From: Sellimonas catena
Lineage (GTDB): Bacteria; Bacillota; Clostridia; Lachnospirales; Lachnospiraceae
Assembly (NCBI RefSeq): GCF_045063725.1
Contig: NZ_CP173695.1
Length of the DNA stretch: 64,000 nt
Strand: one strand, 5' to 3'
Shown: one piece after another, positions 34,454 through 44,101 of the stretch
How positions within the stretch are numbered: position 1 is the first letter of the stretch
Layout: each line of letters opens with the position of its first letter
Position numbers and translations under genes: made by a program
Notes under the pieces: generated by a model
Seen by the model: only the letters and a program-made list of their open reading frames with translations
Told to the model about the DNA's origin: nothing
The model's database searches: none

Positions 34454-36748
34454 TTACCAGCCTCTATAATAATTGATGAGACATCCTTTCATAATGATTT
34501 CCCGTTCTGTATCTGTCAGCGCGCCAAGATGAAGCGTGATCTCTTTCAGGCCGCCATCCACAACATAGGCTTTCACTTCTTCTGCTTTGCCTTCAATCAC
34601 TTTGCGGATTTCCGGAACAAAGATATAGTCGCCGTTTTTAAACGGAAGGGCTTTGTGGTCTTCCTTTGTAATAAATGGAAGCATTCCCCAGTTGATCAGG
34701 TTGGAGCGGTAACGCTTCGTCGCATATTCGCTTGCGATGTTCGCCCATCCTCCAAGCACCTTCTGGCATGATGCCGCCTGTTCTCTTGCAGATCCGTCTC
34801 CCGGCTTCACTGCAAAGATCGTGCTTCCGATACCAAGGTTTCCTTCTCCCACATTCTGGAACTGTTCTCTCACTTTCGCCATCACAGGTTTGAGTTCTTC
34901 CAGTACTTCCAGCGGACAAGTGTGTGCCTCGATTGCTTTCTGGGCCTTCTGCACCTCTTTTGCACGCCCGACATATGCCGGATCCTTTCTGGAAAGCGCA
35001 AACTCCGCAAGTCCAAGCGGATTGGACCGGTAAGAGGAAGTCTCTCCTGACGGAATCAGCTCATCTGTCGTCGTTACCGGATCATGGATCTCTGAAACAA
35101 CCTTTAACAATAAGTTTTCCGGAAGCGCCGGCATCTGCGGCCAGTCCTTGATGTTTGGACCAAACTGGATCGCTGCGTCCGGATCTGCTTTTCCGTGGCT
35201 GTCAAAGACACGGTTCGCATAAATGGAGGCATCAAAATGATAGGTCGGATTTTTATATTCCACATCGAGATCGGTCGCCGGTGTCAGATATCCTTTATTG
35301 GCGGCTGTTGCTGCAATGGATCTTGCATCCATCAGCGCCACAGAGGAAATCTGACCGTTCTGAAGCTTGGATCCTTCTCTGTTCGGGAAGTTTCTTGTCG
35401 TATGACGGATACTGAACGCATTATTTGCCGGAGTATCCCCCGCGCCAAAGCAAGGTCCGCAGAATGCTGTCTTAACAACCGTTCCTGCCGCAAGGAGATC
35501 TGCGACAGCACCGTTTTTCACCAGTTCCATGTAAATCGGAGTACTTGCCGGATACACACTGAATGTAAAGGCATCGGAGCCGATGTTCTTCCCGCGGATA
35601 ATGTCCGCCGCGGCACAGATATTCTCAAATCCGCCTCCGGCACATCCTGCAATGATTCCCTGCTCCACGTAGAGTTTTCCGTTTCGTATTTTATCCTGCA
35701 GTGAATATTCCACCGCATTGTCAAGGCTTACCTTTGCTTTTTCTTCCACATCATGAAGAATATCCTTTAAGTTTGCATTAACTTCTTCGATCGTGTAGGC
35801 GTTGCTCGGATGAAACGGCATTGCGATCATCGGGCGGATGCTTCCAAGGTCTACATAGACCATTCCGTCATAGTAAGCGGCTTCTCCAGGATTCAGCTCT
35901 TTATAGTCTCCGCTTCTTCCGTGGATCTCATAGAACTCCCGGATGGTGTCATCCGTCTTCCAGATCGAAGAGAGGCAGGTCGTCTCTGTCGTCATAACAT
36001 CAATGCCGATACGGAAATCTGCACTCAGCTTTTCAACGCCAGGTCCCACAAACTCCATCACTTTATTATTCACATAACCGTTCTGGAACACCGCTTTGAT
36101 AATCGCCAGAGCAACATCCTGCGGGCCGACTCCTTTAACCGGCTCTCCGTCCAGATAAACTGCAATCACTTCCGGCATCCGGATATCATATGTCTTGCTG
36201 AGAAGCTGCTTTACAAGCTCCGGTCCGCCTTCCCCTACTGCCATTGTTCCAAGAGCGCCGTATCGGGTATGACTGTCAGATCCCAGGATCATCTGACCGC
36301 CTCCGGCAAGCATTTCTCTCGCATACTGGTGGATGACAGCCTGATGAGGCGGTACATAGACGCCGCCGTATTTTTTTGCACAGGTCAGTCCAAACATATG
36401 GTCATCCTCATTGATCGTGCCGCCTACAGCACAGAGGCTGTTGTGGCAGTTGGTAAGCACGTACGGAATCGGGAACCGCTCAAGTCCGGACGCTCTTGCT
36501 GTCTGGATGATTCCGACAAACGTAATGTCATGTGACGTCAGTTTGTCAAACTTGATATTCAGATTTTTCATATTTCCTGAAACATTGTGGGCTTTCAGAA
36601 TTTCATAGGCGATCGTCTGCGCCGCCGCCTCTTCTTTTGTAACCACACGTCCCGTCTTTGCTTTCAGCGCCTCGGCAGCTTCCGGTCCGTCTTCTATGAT
36701 ATCTTTACCATTCAGTAAGTAGACTCCATTTTTAAATAACTTTATCAT
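34454..36748 (-). CDS. Aconitase-family hydratase
   Basis: About 764 aa with the domain 1-3 plus swivel domain order of aconitase. Three Fe-S cysteines are visible (GCAGGGFENI and FCGPCFGAG) and active-site-like SDSHTRYGALG and GDGSAREQAA segments. The core differs from classic AcnA/AcnB (which have e.g. SCTNSS and SDSHT+GG), so substrate may be citrate or another 2- or 3-hydroxyacid. ATG 36748 is used because AAGGAGG overlaps an upstream ATG at 36769. The next gene upstream is a CdaR-like regulator. Confidence 0.85.
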   Translation of the reverse strand: MIKLFKNGVYLLNGKDIIEDGPEAAEALKAKTGRVVTKEEAAAQTIAYEILKAHNVSGNMKNLNIKFDKLTSHDITFVGIIQTARASGLERFPIPYVLTNCHNSLCAVGGTINEDDHMFGLTCAKKYGGVYVPPHQAVIHQYAREMLAGGGQMILGSDSHTRYGALGTMAVGEGGPELVKQLLSKTYDIRMPEVIAVYLDGEPVKGVGPQDVALAIIKAVFQNGYVNNKVMEFVGPGVEKLSADFRIGIDVMTTETTCLSSIWKTDDTIREFYEIHGRSGDYKELNPGEAAYYDGMVYVDLGSIRPMIAMPFHPSNAYTIEEVNANLKDILHDVEEKAKVSLDNAVEYSLQDKIRNGKLYVEQGIIAGCAGGGFENICAAADIIRGKNIGSDAFTFSVYPASTPIYMELVKNGAVADLLAAGTVVKTAFCGPCFGAGDTPANNAFSIRHTTRNFPNREGSKLQNGQISSVALMDARSIAATAANKGYLTPATDLDVEYKNPTYHFDASIYANRVFDSHGKADPDAAIQFGPNIKDWPQMPALPENLLLKVVSEIHDPVTTTDELIPSGETSSYRSNPLGLAEFALSRKDPAYVGRAKEVQKAQKAIEAHTCPLEVLEELKPVMAKVREQFQNVGEGNLGIGSTIFAVKPGDGSAREQAASCQKVLGGWANIASEYATKRYRSNLINWGMLPFITKEDHKALPFKNGDYIFVPEIRKVIEGKAEEVKAYVVDGGLKEITLHLGALTDTEREIIMKGCLINYYRGW

Positions 36749-36852
36749 ACAGGCAAGTACCTCCTTCATTTTGTACTTTTCTCATTTTAGCACATTAAAA
36801 TAACAGAGACAAGCTGTAATACCTGTCTCTGTGTTTTCCCTGTTTATAAACT

Positions 36853-37956
36853 TTATTGATTCATAAATTTCATATGCTCTGATACCATCATCGCGATTTT
36901 AAATGTCAGAGCGTCCTCAAACACTCGCACATCCAGACCTGTCAGCTTCTGAATCTTTTCCAGCCGGTACACAAGCGTATTTCTGTGGATATAGAGCTGT
37001 CTGGCCGTCTCGGAGATATTCAGATTGTTTTCGAAGAATTTGTAAACCGTGGAAAGTGTTTCTTCCTCAAACTCGGATACATCCCTGTCCCCGAAAACCT
37101 CTTTCAAAAACATCTCGCACAGAGAGAGCGGAAGCTGATGGATCAGCCGTCCTATTCCCAGTTCGTTATAAGCAAGAATATTCCTGTCCGGATAGAAAAT
37201 CCGCCCCACATCCAGTGCCATGCCGGCCTCTTTGTAGGATTTTGATACATCCTTCAACTCGTGGATCATCGTACCGTAAGACACCCGGATATTAACCATT
37301 GCCTCAGCAGATACCGTATCCGCGATGCTCTTGGCGCTTTCAAACACTTCCCGGTATCCATCTGTCTCTTCCAGCGCCTTGACAAGAATCACACTTCCCT
37401 CATCCACCGCAGTTACAAAATCTTTCATGCCGGACGCGTACATTCCTTTCATCGTTTCAAGAAGCATCTGATTATCTTTGGCCCTGGCCTCTACAAGATA
37501 GACCACTCTCTTCTGATCGTTTTCGATATGAAGCTTCTTTGCCTGGTTGTAAACATCCACAAGAAGCATATTATCAAGAAGAAGATTCTGAAGAAAACGG
37601 TTCTTGTCAATCTTTTCTTTATAGGCACGTATCAGCCCCTCCATCTGTTTAACGCCGAGGCGCCCTACAATTTCCGCCTTTTCTCCGCTCATGTTTTCTA
37701 TATTTAATATGTAAGCAGGTTTCTCCTCATCACACACAAGGAAGAGGGCGTATCCTGTGCGGATCTCTTCGAGTCCCTGAAAGATCTCTTCTTTTTTTAT
37801 CTCTTCGAGAAATGCCTGAATCCTCTCGCCCGCATTCATACTCTCTGTCCCTGCCTGTACAATGCGATGTCCGTCCATTGCCCACACAGAACAGGAACCC
37901 CCTGCTATATTTTCTATTTCTGATATTGTTCTTTGCAGTACCTGATTTGACAACAT
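36853..37956 (-). CDS. CdaR/PucR-family transcriptional regulator
   Basis: About 367 aa. An N-terminal sugar-diacid-type sensor region (residues ~10-130) is followed by a GGDEF-like linker and the C-terminal PucR HTH: FFENNLNISETARQLYIHRNTLVYRLEKIQKLTGLD. Such proteins respond to organic acids. Lying just upstream of the aconitase-family gene in the same direction, it probably regulates it (inference). ATG 37956 has GGAGG before it. Confidence 0.88.
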   Translation of the reverse strand: MLSNQVLQRTISEIENIAGGSCSVWAMDGHRIVQAGTESMNAGERIQAFLEEIKKEEIFQGLEEIRTGYALFLVCDEEKPAYILNIENMSGEKAEIVGRLGVKQMEGLIRAYKEKIDKNRFLQNLLLDNMLLVDVYNQAKKLHIENDQKRVVYLVEARAKDNQMLLETMKGMYASGMKDFVTAVDEGSVILVKALEETDGYREVFESAKSIADTVSAEAMVNIRVSYGTMIHELKDVSKSYKEAGMALDVGRIFYPDRNILAYNELGIGRLIHQLPLSLCEMFLKEVFGDRDVSEFEEETLSTVYKFFENNLNISETARQLYIHRNTLVYRLEKIQKLTGLDVRVFEDALTFKIAMMVSEHMKFMNQ

Positions 37957-38061
37957 GATGTTTTCCTCCATTCATTGGAATAATTATATCAAAAAAAGTG
38001 GAAAAGTAAATGAGGATTATTAAGATTTGTTGAATGTTTTCTTACTGTTCGCGAAATCATA

Positions 38062-38089
38062 TTGACTTTTCAAGGCGGTTCTTTATGAT
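38062..38089 (+). promoter_or_regulatory. Promoter of the dlt operon
   Basis: TTGACT, 16-nt spacer, TATGAT; about 30 nt upstream of dltA. Confidence 0.65.
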
Positions 38090-38119
38090 ACTGGTAAAGC
38101 ACTACAGGAGGGAAAAGTT

Positions 38120-39649
38120 ATGAACATTTTATACGAAATCAATCAGACAGCCGTCCGTTTTCCGGACCGCGCTGCAATGATATCCGGTGAAGAACGTTTA
38201 AGCTACAGAGATCTCTGGAAATATTCTGATCTTCTTGCCGCGGCTCTTCAAAGGCTCTGTAAAGATGACAGGACTCCGATTCCTGTCTACGGACATAAAA
38301 GCCCGCTGATGCTCATCTGCTTTCTTGCATGTGTAAAATCAGGAAGAGGATACTGTCCGGTCGATGTTTCTGTACCATGGTCCCGTACCATGCAGATCAT
38401 CGAAAGCATTCAGCCGCCTTTTGTACTGGCCTGCGAAGATCCGGAGGACAGTTCCAGTACCGTTTCCTTTATCAGGAAAGAAGAAATTCAACATCTGATG
38501 CAGGAAGAATATCCGGAGGAGCAATTACAATTGTCCCCGGTTTCCGGCGAAGATCTTTTTTATATGATTTTCACTTCCGGAAGTACCGGAAGCCCGAAAG
38601 GCGTTCAGATCACTTCTGACTGTCTGAATCATTATCTGGAGTGGTCTGTCGGCCTTGGTACCTCAAAAAAAGATAAAGAAGGACACATCTTTTTAAACCA
38701 GGCACCGTTTTCTTTTGATCTTTCAGTCATGGATCTGTACACGTGCCTGGCCTGCGGCGGAACATTGTATCCTCTTACAAAATCGCAGCAGTCCGATTTT
38801 CGTCTCCTTCTTCCGGCACTGGCCGCATCCCGGGCCTCCGTGTGGGTTTCTACGCCGTCTTTCGCAGATATGTGCCTTCGGGATCCGAATTTTGACAGTT
38901 CACTGCTTCCGCAGATCAGCCTGTTTTTATTCTGCGGAGAAACGCTGACAAACCGGACCGCACAAAAGCTGGCCGGACGGTTTCCGGATGCTGTCATCAT
39001 GAATACATATGGGCCGACAGAATCCACGGTAGCAGTGACGGAAGTTCAGGTCACACCGGAACTTACAGAAACGGAAATTCCGCTTCCTGTCGGGCGTCCA
39101 AAACCGGGAACATGGATTGAAATCCATTCCCCGGAAGGGGCGCGTCTGACCGATGGAGAAAGGGGCGAGATTGTTATTCTCGGAAACACGGTCAGTCCGG
39201 GATATTTCCGGCGGCCGGACCTCTCAGAACCTGTCTTTTTCACCGTCTCCAAAAACGGAAATACAGTCCGCGGATACCGGACAGGAGATGAGGGTTATAT
39301 AAAGGATGGCATGCTTTACTACTGCGGACGCATTGATCTTCAGATCAAACTGCACGGATACCGGATTGAACTCGGAGATATCGAAAGCAATCTTTTGAAG
39401 CTTCCCGGTATTAAAAACGCTGCCGCTGTCGCGAATATGCGGGATGGAAAAGCAAAAAGTATTACCGCTTTCCTTGTCAAGGAAGATGTCCCGGAAGATG
39501 AGTTTGCAGAATCGCTGCGCATCAGACAGGATTTGAAAGAATACCTTCCGGATTACATGATTCCCAAAAAAGTGATCTTCCTTGACCAGCTCCCGATGAC
39601 GGCCAACGGAAAAGCTGACCGGAAAGCTCTGGGAGGGATGCTTTCATGA
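38120..39649 (+). CDS. dltA: D-alanine--poly(phosphoribitol) ligase DltA
   Basis: 509 aa, adenylate-forming enzyme that activates D-Ala and loads it on DltC. Signatures: FTSGSTGSPKGV (P-loop), NTYGPTESTVAV, YRTGDEGY and the catalytic Lys near the end (NGKADRKAL). ATG 38120 follows AGGAGGG. Overlaps dltB by 4 bp (ATGA-type coupling). Confidence 0.96.
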   Translation: MNILYEINQTAVRFPDRAAMISGEERLSYRDLWKYSDLLAAALQRLCKDDRTPIPVYGHKSPLMLICFLACVKSGRGYCPVDVSVPWSRTMQIIESIQPPFVLACEDPEDSSSTVSFIRKEEIQHLMQEEYPEEQLQLSPVSGEDLFYMIFTSGSTGSPKGVQITSDCLNHYLEWSVGLGTSKKDKEGHIFLNQAPFSFDLSVMDLYTCLACGGTLYPLTKSQQSDFRLLLPALAASRASVWVSTPSFADMCLRDPNFDSSLLPQISLFLFCGETLTNRTAQKLAGRFPDAVIMNTYGPTESTVAVTEVQVTPELTETEIPLPVGRPKPGTWIEIHSPEGARLTDGERGEIVILGNTVSPGYFRRPDLSEPVFFTVSKNGNTVRGYRTGDEGYIKDGMLYYCGRIDLQIKLHGYRIELGDIESNLLKLPGIKNAAAVANMRDGKAKSITAFLVKEDVPEDEFAESLRIRQDLKEYLPDYMIPKKVIFLDQLPMTANGKADRKALGGMLS

Positions 39650-40806
39650 GTTTTTTTGACAATTATCAGTTTTTCTGTGTCCTTATTCTCATTCTTCTTC
39701 CGGCATTACTGCTCGGTATTCTGGAGCAGCCGCTGAAATGGTACTCTACTGCCGCAACCATTTTATTTACCGCTCTGGCCTTTTTTTCAAAACCGGAGCA
39801 GGCAGCTTACCTGATTCTGTTTTTTATAATCGAACTGACTGTTGTAAAAGGGTACATGGCCTTGCGTGTTTCCAGAGACCGGAATGTCCGGGTGTACAGG
39901 CTGGCACTGTTTTTGAGTATTCTGCCATTGATTCTCAGTAAACTGGCCGGACTGTGGGGAGAATCCATCTTTGCGTTCCTTGGAATTTCCTATTTGACAT
40001 TCCGGTGTGCCCAGATCATTATCGAGACCTATGACGGATTGATTACCGAAATGTCTGTCTTTGATTTTACAGCCTTCGTGCTGTTCTTTCCGTCTCTTAG
40101 TTCAGGTCCTATCGACCGGAGCCGGCGGTTTCTGGAGGACCTGAACAGTATCCGGCCCCGCAGAGAGTACCTGGCGCTTGCCGGAGAAGGCATATTTAAA
40201 ATTCTGCTTGGACTGATTTACAAGCTGATTCTTGCCTCTGTGTTCTTTAAAGGCATGGGAATGGTTGACGGTGCCCGCACATGGTACTATGTGATTTTCT
40301 ATGCGTACTGCTATGGATTTTACCTGTTTTTCGACTTTGCCGGGTACAGTCTGATGGCAGTCGGCACCAGCTATCTTCTTGGCATCCGGACTCCGGACAA
40401 TTTCCGGCGGCCGTTTCAAAGTATTGACATTCAGGAGTTCTGGGACCGCTGGCATATTACACTGTCCCACTGGTTCCGGGATTTTCTCTTTTCCCGGTTT
40501 ATGATTCAGTCGATCCGGAAAAAGCGTTTTAAAAACAGGCTCAATGCAGCCTGTGCAGGTTTTCTTGTCAACATGCTTGTCATGGGTCTGTGGCACGGCG
40601 TGACGCCATCCTATATCCTGTACGGACTTTATCATGGCGTTCTGCTGGCCGCTACGGAATGGTACAAGAAAAAATCAACCTTTTACAAAAATCACCGTCA
40701 GAAACGGTGGTACCGTTTCCTGTCGTGGCTGATCACACTTCAGCTCGTAATTTTTGGTTTTTATATCTTTTCGGGCAAGTTTGTATGGCTGCTCGGATTA
40801 TCATAA
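39646..40806 (+). CDS. dltB: D-alanyl transfer protein DltB (MBOAT)
   Basis: 386 aa, about 10-12 membrane helices. MBOAT acyltransferase: the catalytic His is in MGLWHGVTPSYILYGLYHG; PIDRSRRF and DRWHITLSHWFRDF are conserved. Moves D-Ala across the membrane from DltC to the extracellular acceptor. Coupled to dltA and followed 18 bp later by dltC. Confidence 0.96.
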   Translation: MSFFDNYQFFCVLILILLPALLLGILEQPLKWYSTAATILFTALAFFSKPEQAAYLILFFIIELTVVKGYMALRVSRDRNVRVYRLALFLSILPLILSKLAGLWGESIFAFLGISYLTFRCAQIIIETYDGLITEMSVFDFTAFVLFFPSLSSGPIDRSRRFLEDLNSIRPRREYLALAGEGIFKILLGLIYKLILASVFFKGMGMVDGARTWYYVIFYAYCYGFYLFFDFAGYSLMAVGTSYLLGIRTPDNFRRPFQSIDIQEFWDRWHITLSHWFRDFLFSRFMIQSIRKKRFKNRLNAACAGFLVNMLVMGLWHGVTPSYILYGLYHGVLLAATEWYKKKSTFYKNHRQKRWYRFLSWLITLQLVIFGFYIFSGKFVWLLGLS

Positions 40807-40824
40807 TTTTGGAGGGAATATACT

Positions 40825-41061
40825 ATGAAAGAAACACTGTTTGAAATTTTGGAAAGAATCTGTGAAGATGATATTGTAAAAAGCAACCCGGACATTGATC
40901 TGTTTGAAACCGATCTGATGGATTCGCTTGGATTTGCAGAACTGCTTGCAGATATTGAGGACGAACTCGGTATCCTGATCGCCCCGTCCGAGGTAGACCG
41001 CAGTACCTTTAACACACCAAACCGGATCCTTACCTATCTGGAAACAAGGAGTGCATCATGA
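40825..41061 (+). CDS. dltC: D-alanyl carrier protein DltC
   Basis: 78 aa, four-helix carrier protein. The phosphopantetheine attachment Ser is residue 34 in LMDSLGFAEL. Loaded by DltA and used by DltB. Strong GGAGG site before ATG; overlaps dltD by 4 bp. Confidence 0.95.
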   Translation: MKETLFEILERICEDDIVKSNPDIDLFETDLMDSLGFAELLADIEDELGILIAPSEVDRSTFNTPNRILTYLETRSAS

Positions 41062-42233
41062 AACGGTTACTGGCATTTTTCCTTGCCGCTGCCCTTACAC
41101 TGACTTCGGCAGCCGGGCTGCATTTTCTGGCAGAGCGCAGGGTATATGCCGATGGAAATGCATTCGCCTCCTGGTCCGGCGACGGAAAATTTCCGGCCAG
41201 GGAAGCTATTTTAAAAAACCTGGATGAAAATACAGTTCTGACATTCGGCTCTTCCGAGTTTCAGTACGGCGTGAAAACACCTTATCATCCGGGAAAGATT
41301 TTCAAAGACACAAAGTTTCATATGATGCTGATCGGTGCCGGCTATTACCAGTCTCTCAGCCATGCCATCACACTAGCATCGCTGGGAGAACATGCAAAGA
41401 CAAAGGAAGCGGTTCTTTTCCTTTCCCCGCAGTGGTTCCGGAAGGCAGGTGTACAGCCGGAGGCTTTCACCTCCCGTTTTTCAGAGTCCCATTACATCGC
41501 AATGCTCAAAAACAACCATCTGCGCAAAAATGTCAAGGACTACATGATCAAACGCTCCCATGAACTGCTTCGGGTCGATCCTGCTGCCCGGGAACGTGCA
41601 GACCTTTATAACCGTGTACTCTACACTCAGGACGCTTCCATGTCCGACCGTGTCAACTACCGGATCTACACGAGGTTCCTGAAAGAAAAAGAACTGCAGA
41701 CCGCTGTCATGCAGATGGTAAAGGACAATGTTCCAAAAGCATCGTCCAAAGAAAAAACGGATCAGGATCCGGATTTTGCTTCCCTGTTAAAACAGTCCAT
41801 TAAAGATGGAGAGGCACAGAATCAGGGAAATCCGTTTTATATGGACAACAGTTCCTACAAATGGAAAGTCCGTCCATTCATGAAAAAAAAGAAAAACCAG
41901 AGTCTGAATGGAAGTTACAGCACCTCGCCGGAATATGACGATCTCAGATGTTTTCTTGATGTCTGTCAGAATCTTGGAATCCGTCCTCTGCTCGTCATGA
42001 TGCCGGTTAACGGATACTGGTACGATTATACCGGCTTCCCAAAAGAAGCAAGGGAAGACTACTACCAGAAAATCCGCTCCGTGGCCGCCGAGTACAATGC
42101 CTCCATAGCAGATTTCTCCGATCAGGAATACACAAAATACTTCTTCGAAGACGGAGTCCATATAGGTAAGAAAGGATGGGTGATGATCAATGAAAGCATT
42201 TACAGATTTTATCAGAAAACTGAAGAAAAATAA
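41058..42233 (+). CDS. dltD: D-alanyl-lipoteichoic acid biosynthesis protein DltD
   Basis: 391 aa. N-terminal membrane anchor (LLAFFLAAALTLTSAAG) then an SGNH-hydrolase-like extracellular domain: TFGSSEFQYG (Ser), and the C-terminal Asp/His in FEDGVHIGKKGW. Works with DltB in the last transfer of D-Ala to teichoic acid. Its 3' end overlaps the dltX-like gene. Confidence 0.95.
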   Translation: MKRLLAFFLAAALTLTSAAGLHFLAERRVYADGNAFASWSGDGKFPAREAILKNLDENTVLTFGSSEFQYGVKTPYHPGKIFKDTKFHMMLIGAGYYQSLSHAITLASLGEHAKTKEAVLFLSPQWFRKAGVQPEAFTSRFSESHYIAMLKNNHLRKNVKDYMIKRSHELLRVDPAARERADLYNRVLYTQDASMSDRVNYRIYTRFLKEKELQTAVMQMVKDNVPKASSKEKTDQDPDFASLLKQSIKDGEAQNQGNPFYMDNSSYKWKVRPFMKKKKNQSLNGSYSTSPEYDDLRCFLDVCQNLGIRPLLVMMPVNGYWYDYTGFPKEAREDYYQKIRSVAAEYNASIADFSDQEYTKYFFEDGVHIGKKGWVMINESIYRFYQKTEEK

Positions 42234-42351
42234 ATTTGCCGCATTCGCAGGGTGGACGGCTGTATTTTATGCAATGCTCATGATACTCTACCTGTATCTC
42301 ATGTACGCCAATCTGTCCACCGCACCAAAATTTGTCTACAATATGTTCTAA
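42190..42351 (+). CDS. dltX: DltX-like small membrane protein
   Basis: 53 aa: a basic N-terminus (MKAFTDFIRKLKKNK), one transmembrane helix (~20-40) and a short C-terminal tail ending APKFVYNMF, which fits the FxYN-F end of DltX. It overlaps the last 44 bp of dltD in another frame. In Bacilli dltX comes first in the operon; here it is last. DltX is thought to carry D-Ala between DltB and the acceptor. Missed by ordinary length cut-offs. Confidence 0.75.
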   Translation: MKAFTDFIRKLKKNKFAAFAGWTAVFYAMLMILYLYLMYANLSTAPKFVYNMF

Positions 42352-42375
42352 TATTAATTTTTTACCAATTTATAA

Positions 42376-42407
42376 GGGACGGGTTCCTGCGCACCGGAAC
42401 ACGTCCC
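42376..42407. terminator. Stem-loop at the end of the dlt operon
   Basis: GGGACGGGTTCC / GGAACACGTCCC, one mismatch, with an 8-nt loop. No T-run right after it, so it may be a weak or indirect terminator. Confidence 0.35.
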
Positions 42408-42425
42408 CAATGAAATCTTTTTTAT

Positions 42426-43070
42426 TTAGTGTGTTTCGCCCATTGCTTTCTGCACATCTTCTTTGTTTGTCACTGCGGCTTCGATGCCGTATTCCAGAGC
42501 TTTTGCTATCATTTCCAGGGACATAAACGGTGTGCCGTTTGCCTTGTCCACAACCTGTCCGCTTTCAAATGGTACATGTACAAATCCGGCGCGGATTCCA
42601 GGATATTTTTTCGCCGCAAGATAAAGCACATTGTACATAATGCAATTGCATACATAGGTTCCTGCTGTATAGGAAATGTGTGCCGGAATTCCATGGGCTC
42701 TCATGTTTTCCACCATTGCTTTTACCGGAAGTGTGGAAAAGTATGCAGTCTCGCCGTCTTCGCGGATTGGTTCGTCAAATGGCTGTTCTCCGTCGTTATC
42801 CGGGATCCTTGCTTCTTTCAGGTTGATCGCAACCCTTTCTACTGTCATACAGGAGCGTCCGCCTGCCTGTCCGACATCCAGTACCATGTCCGGCTCGTAT
42901 TTTTTAATTGCCTCTTCTACAACCTCTGCACTTCTTGTGAATACGGTCGGAATTTCAATTTTGATAATTTCAGCTCCTGCGATTGTATCCGGAAGCAGTT
43001 TCACTGCCTCATATGCCGGATTTACTTTTTCTCCCCCAAATGGATCGAATCCTGTCACTAATACTTTCAT
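42426..43070 (-). CDS. pcp: Pyroglutamyl-peptidase I
   Basis: 214 aa, family C15. Removes N-terminal 5-oxoproline from peptides. Seen: MKVLVTGFDPFGGEKVNP, GQAGGRSCMTVERVA (Glu), and the Cys region AGTYVCNCIMY, with the His in RAGFVHVPF. Start ATG 43070 follows AAGGAGG. First gene to be read last in the peptide-use operon. Confidence 0.95.
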   Translation of the reverse strand: MKVLVTGFDPFGGEKVNPAYEAVKLLPDTIAGAEIIKIEIPTVFTRSAEVVEEAIKKYEPDMVLDVGQAGGRSCMTVERVAINLKEARIPDNDGEQPFDEPIREDGETAYFSTLPVKAMVENMRAHGIPAHISYTAGTYVCNCIMYNVLYLAAKKYPGIRAGFVHVPFESGQVVDKANGTPFMSLEMIAKALEYGIEAAVTNKEDVQKAMGETH

Positions 43071-43090
43071 TGTACTGACCTCCTTATACC

Positions 43091-44077
43091 TTAATATACA
43101 TTTGGTTCCGGCAAGATAATCTTGCCTTCCTGCATCAGCTGCCTGTTGTCCGCATAGATATCCGGTTCCAGGCATACAAGATCAAAATGCCCTTTGGCAT
43201 TCTGTACACCTCCAAGGGCAAGATTCCGGCCGAGTCCGATATGGAATGTTCCATAGGCTGACTCGTCCTCGATATAGCAGTCTCCCACACACCGGGAGTA
43301 CGAATTCAGGCCGATGCCGAATTCACCGCCAATATAGATCCTGCTGTCCTTGTAAGCTTCCATATAGTTTTTCAGCCGGATTCCGGTCGGCGTCTCTTCG
43401 ATTTTTACAATGCGCCCTTCCCGGAATTCTATTCTCGTAACTTCTTCTGCTTTCCCAATGTACCCAAGTGATCCGTCCAGCATCATGATGCCTTCCGTCT
43501 TCGTCTCCTCAATCGGTACATAAACCTCGATACTGGCCGAGGAATATCCTTTGCCGTCTTTGACCACACCGTTGAAAAACCCCGGATTTCTGCCCTTTTT
43601 CCCCATCTGCAGGTCGGTACCCGCAGGAGTGGTTACGTGAATCCGTGACGAATGACGGAGGTATTTCATAATAACCTCCGCCATCAGCCGGCTTTTCTTT
43701 GTATCCATCATGAGGAAATCAAATTCCAGCATGGATTTTCCATTGTTTGTCGAAAGGGGCAGGGACAAAAATTTCTTATGACGGCTGATTGCGCGCTTCG
43801 CAGCTTTGGTTGTCACAAGCGAATATTCCGTTGCCGCGATGATCGCAGTGTAAGGATCAAAAATTTCTTCATTTTCGTCAAAAAACACCCCTACATACCG
43901 TCCTTTATTCTCTACCAGAAGTGTATTCACCGATCTGGCCCTTTTGACTGCCTGCTTTCTGAGTTCCTGCGCTTCTGCCCTGTACTCTTTGCTTGTCACA
44001 ATCAAAAGTTTGTCCCAGGGTTTTATTCTTACCCAGTTTTCAATAATAATACGGGCTCCCCGCTCAATGTCACGCAT
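43091..44077 (-). CDS. M29-like aminopeptidase
   Basis: 328 aa, shorter than classic AmpS/M29 (about 410). The C-terminal metal-site-like block is conserved: GEFGIGLN, DESAYGTFHIGLG and KGHFDLV. It would release N-terminal residues from peptides. It lies between pcp and DUF979, which suggests it finishes the breakdown of peptides after Pcp has removed 5-oxoproline. Confidence 0.75.
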   Translation of the reverse strand: MRDIERGARIIIENWVRIKPWDKLLIVTSKEYRAEAQELRKQAVKRARSVNTLLVENKGRYVGVFFDENEEIFDPYTAIIAATEYSLVTTKAAKRAISRHKKFLSLPLSTNNGKSMLEFDFLMMDTKKSRLMAEVIMKYLRHSSRIHVTTPAGTDLQMGKKGRNPGFFNGVVKDGKGYSSASIEVYVPIEETKTEGIMMLDGSLGYIGKAEEVTRIEFREGRIVKIEETPTGIRLKNYMEAYKDSRIYIGGEFGIGLNSYSRCVGDCYIEDESAYGTFHIGLGRNLALGGVQNAKGHFDLVCLEPDIYADNRQLMQEGKIILPEPNVY

Positions 44078-44101
44078 CCCCCTGTGCCGTCCTTATATTA
44101 C

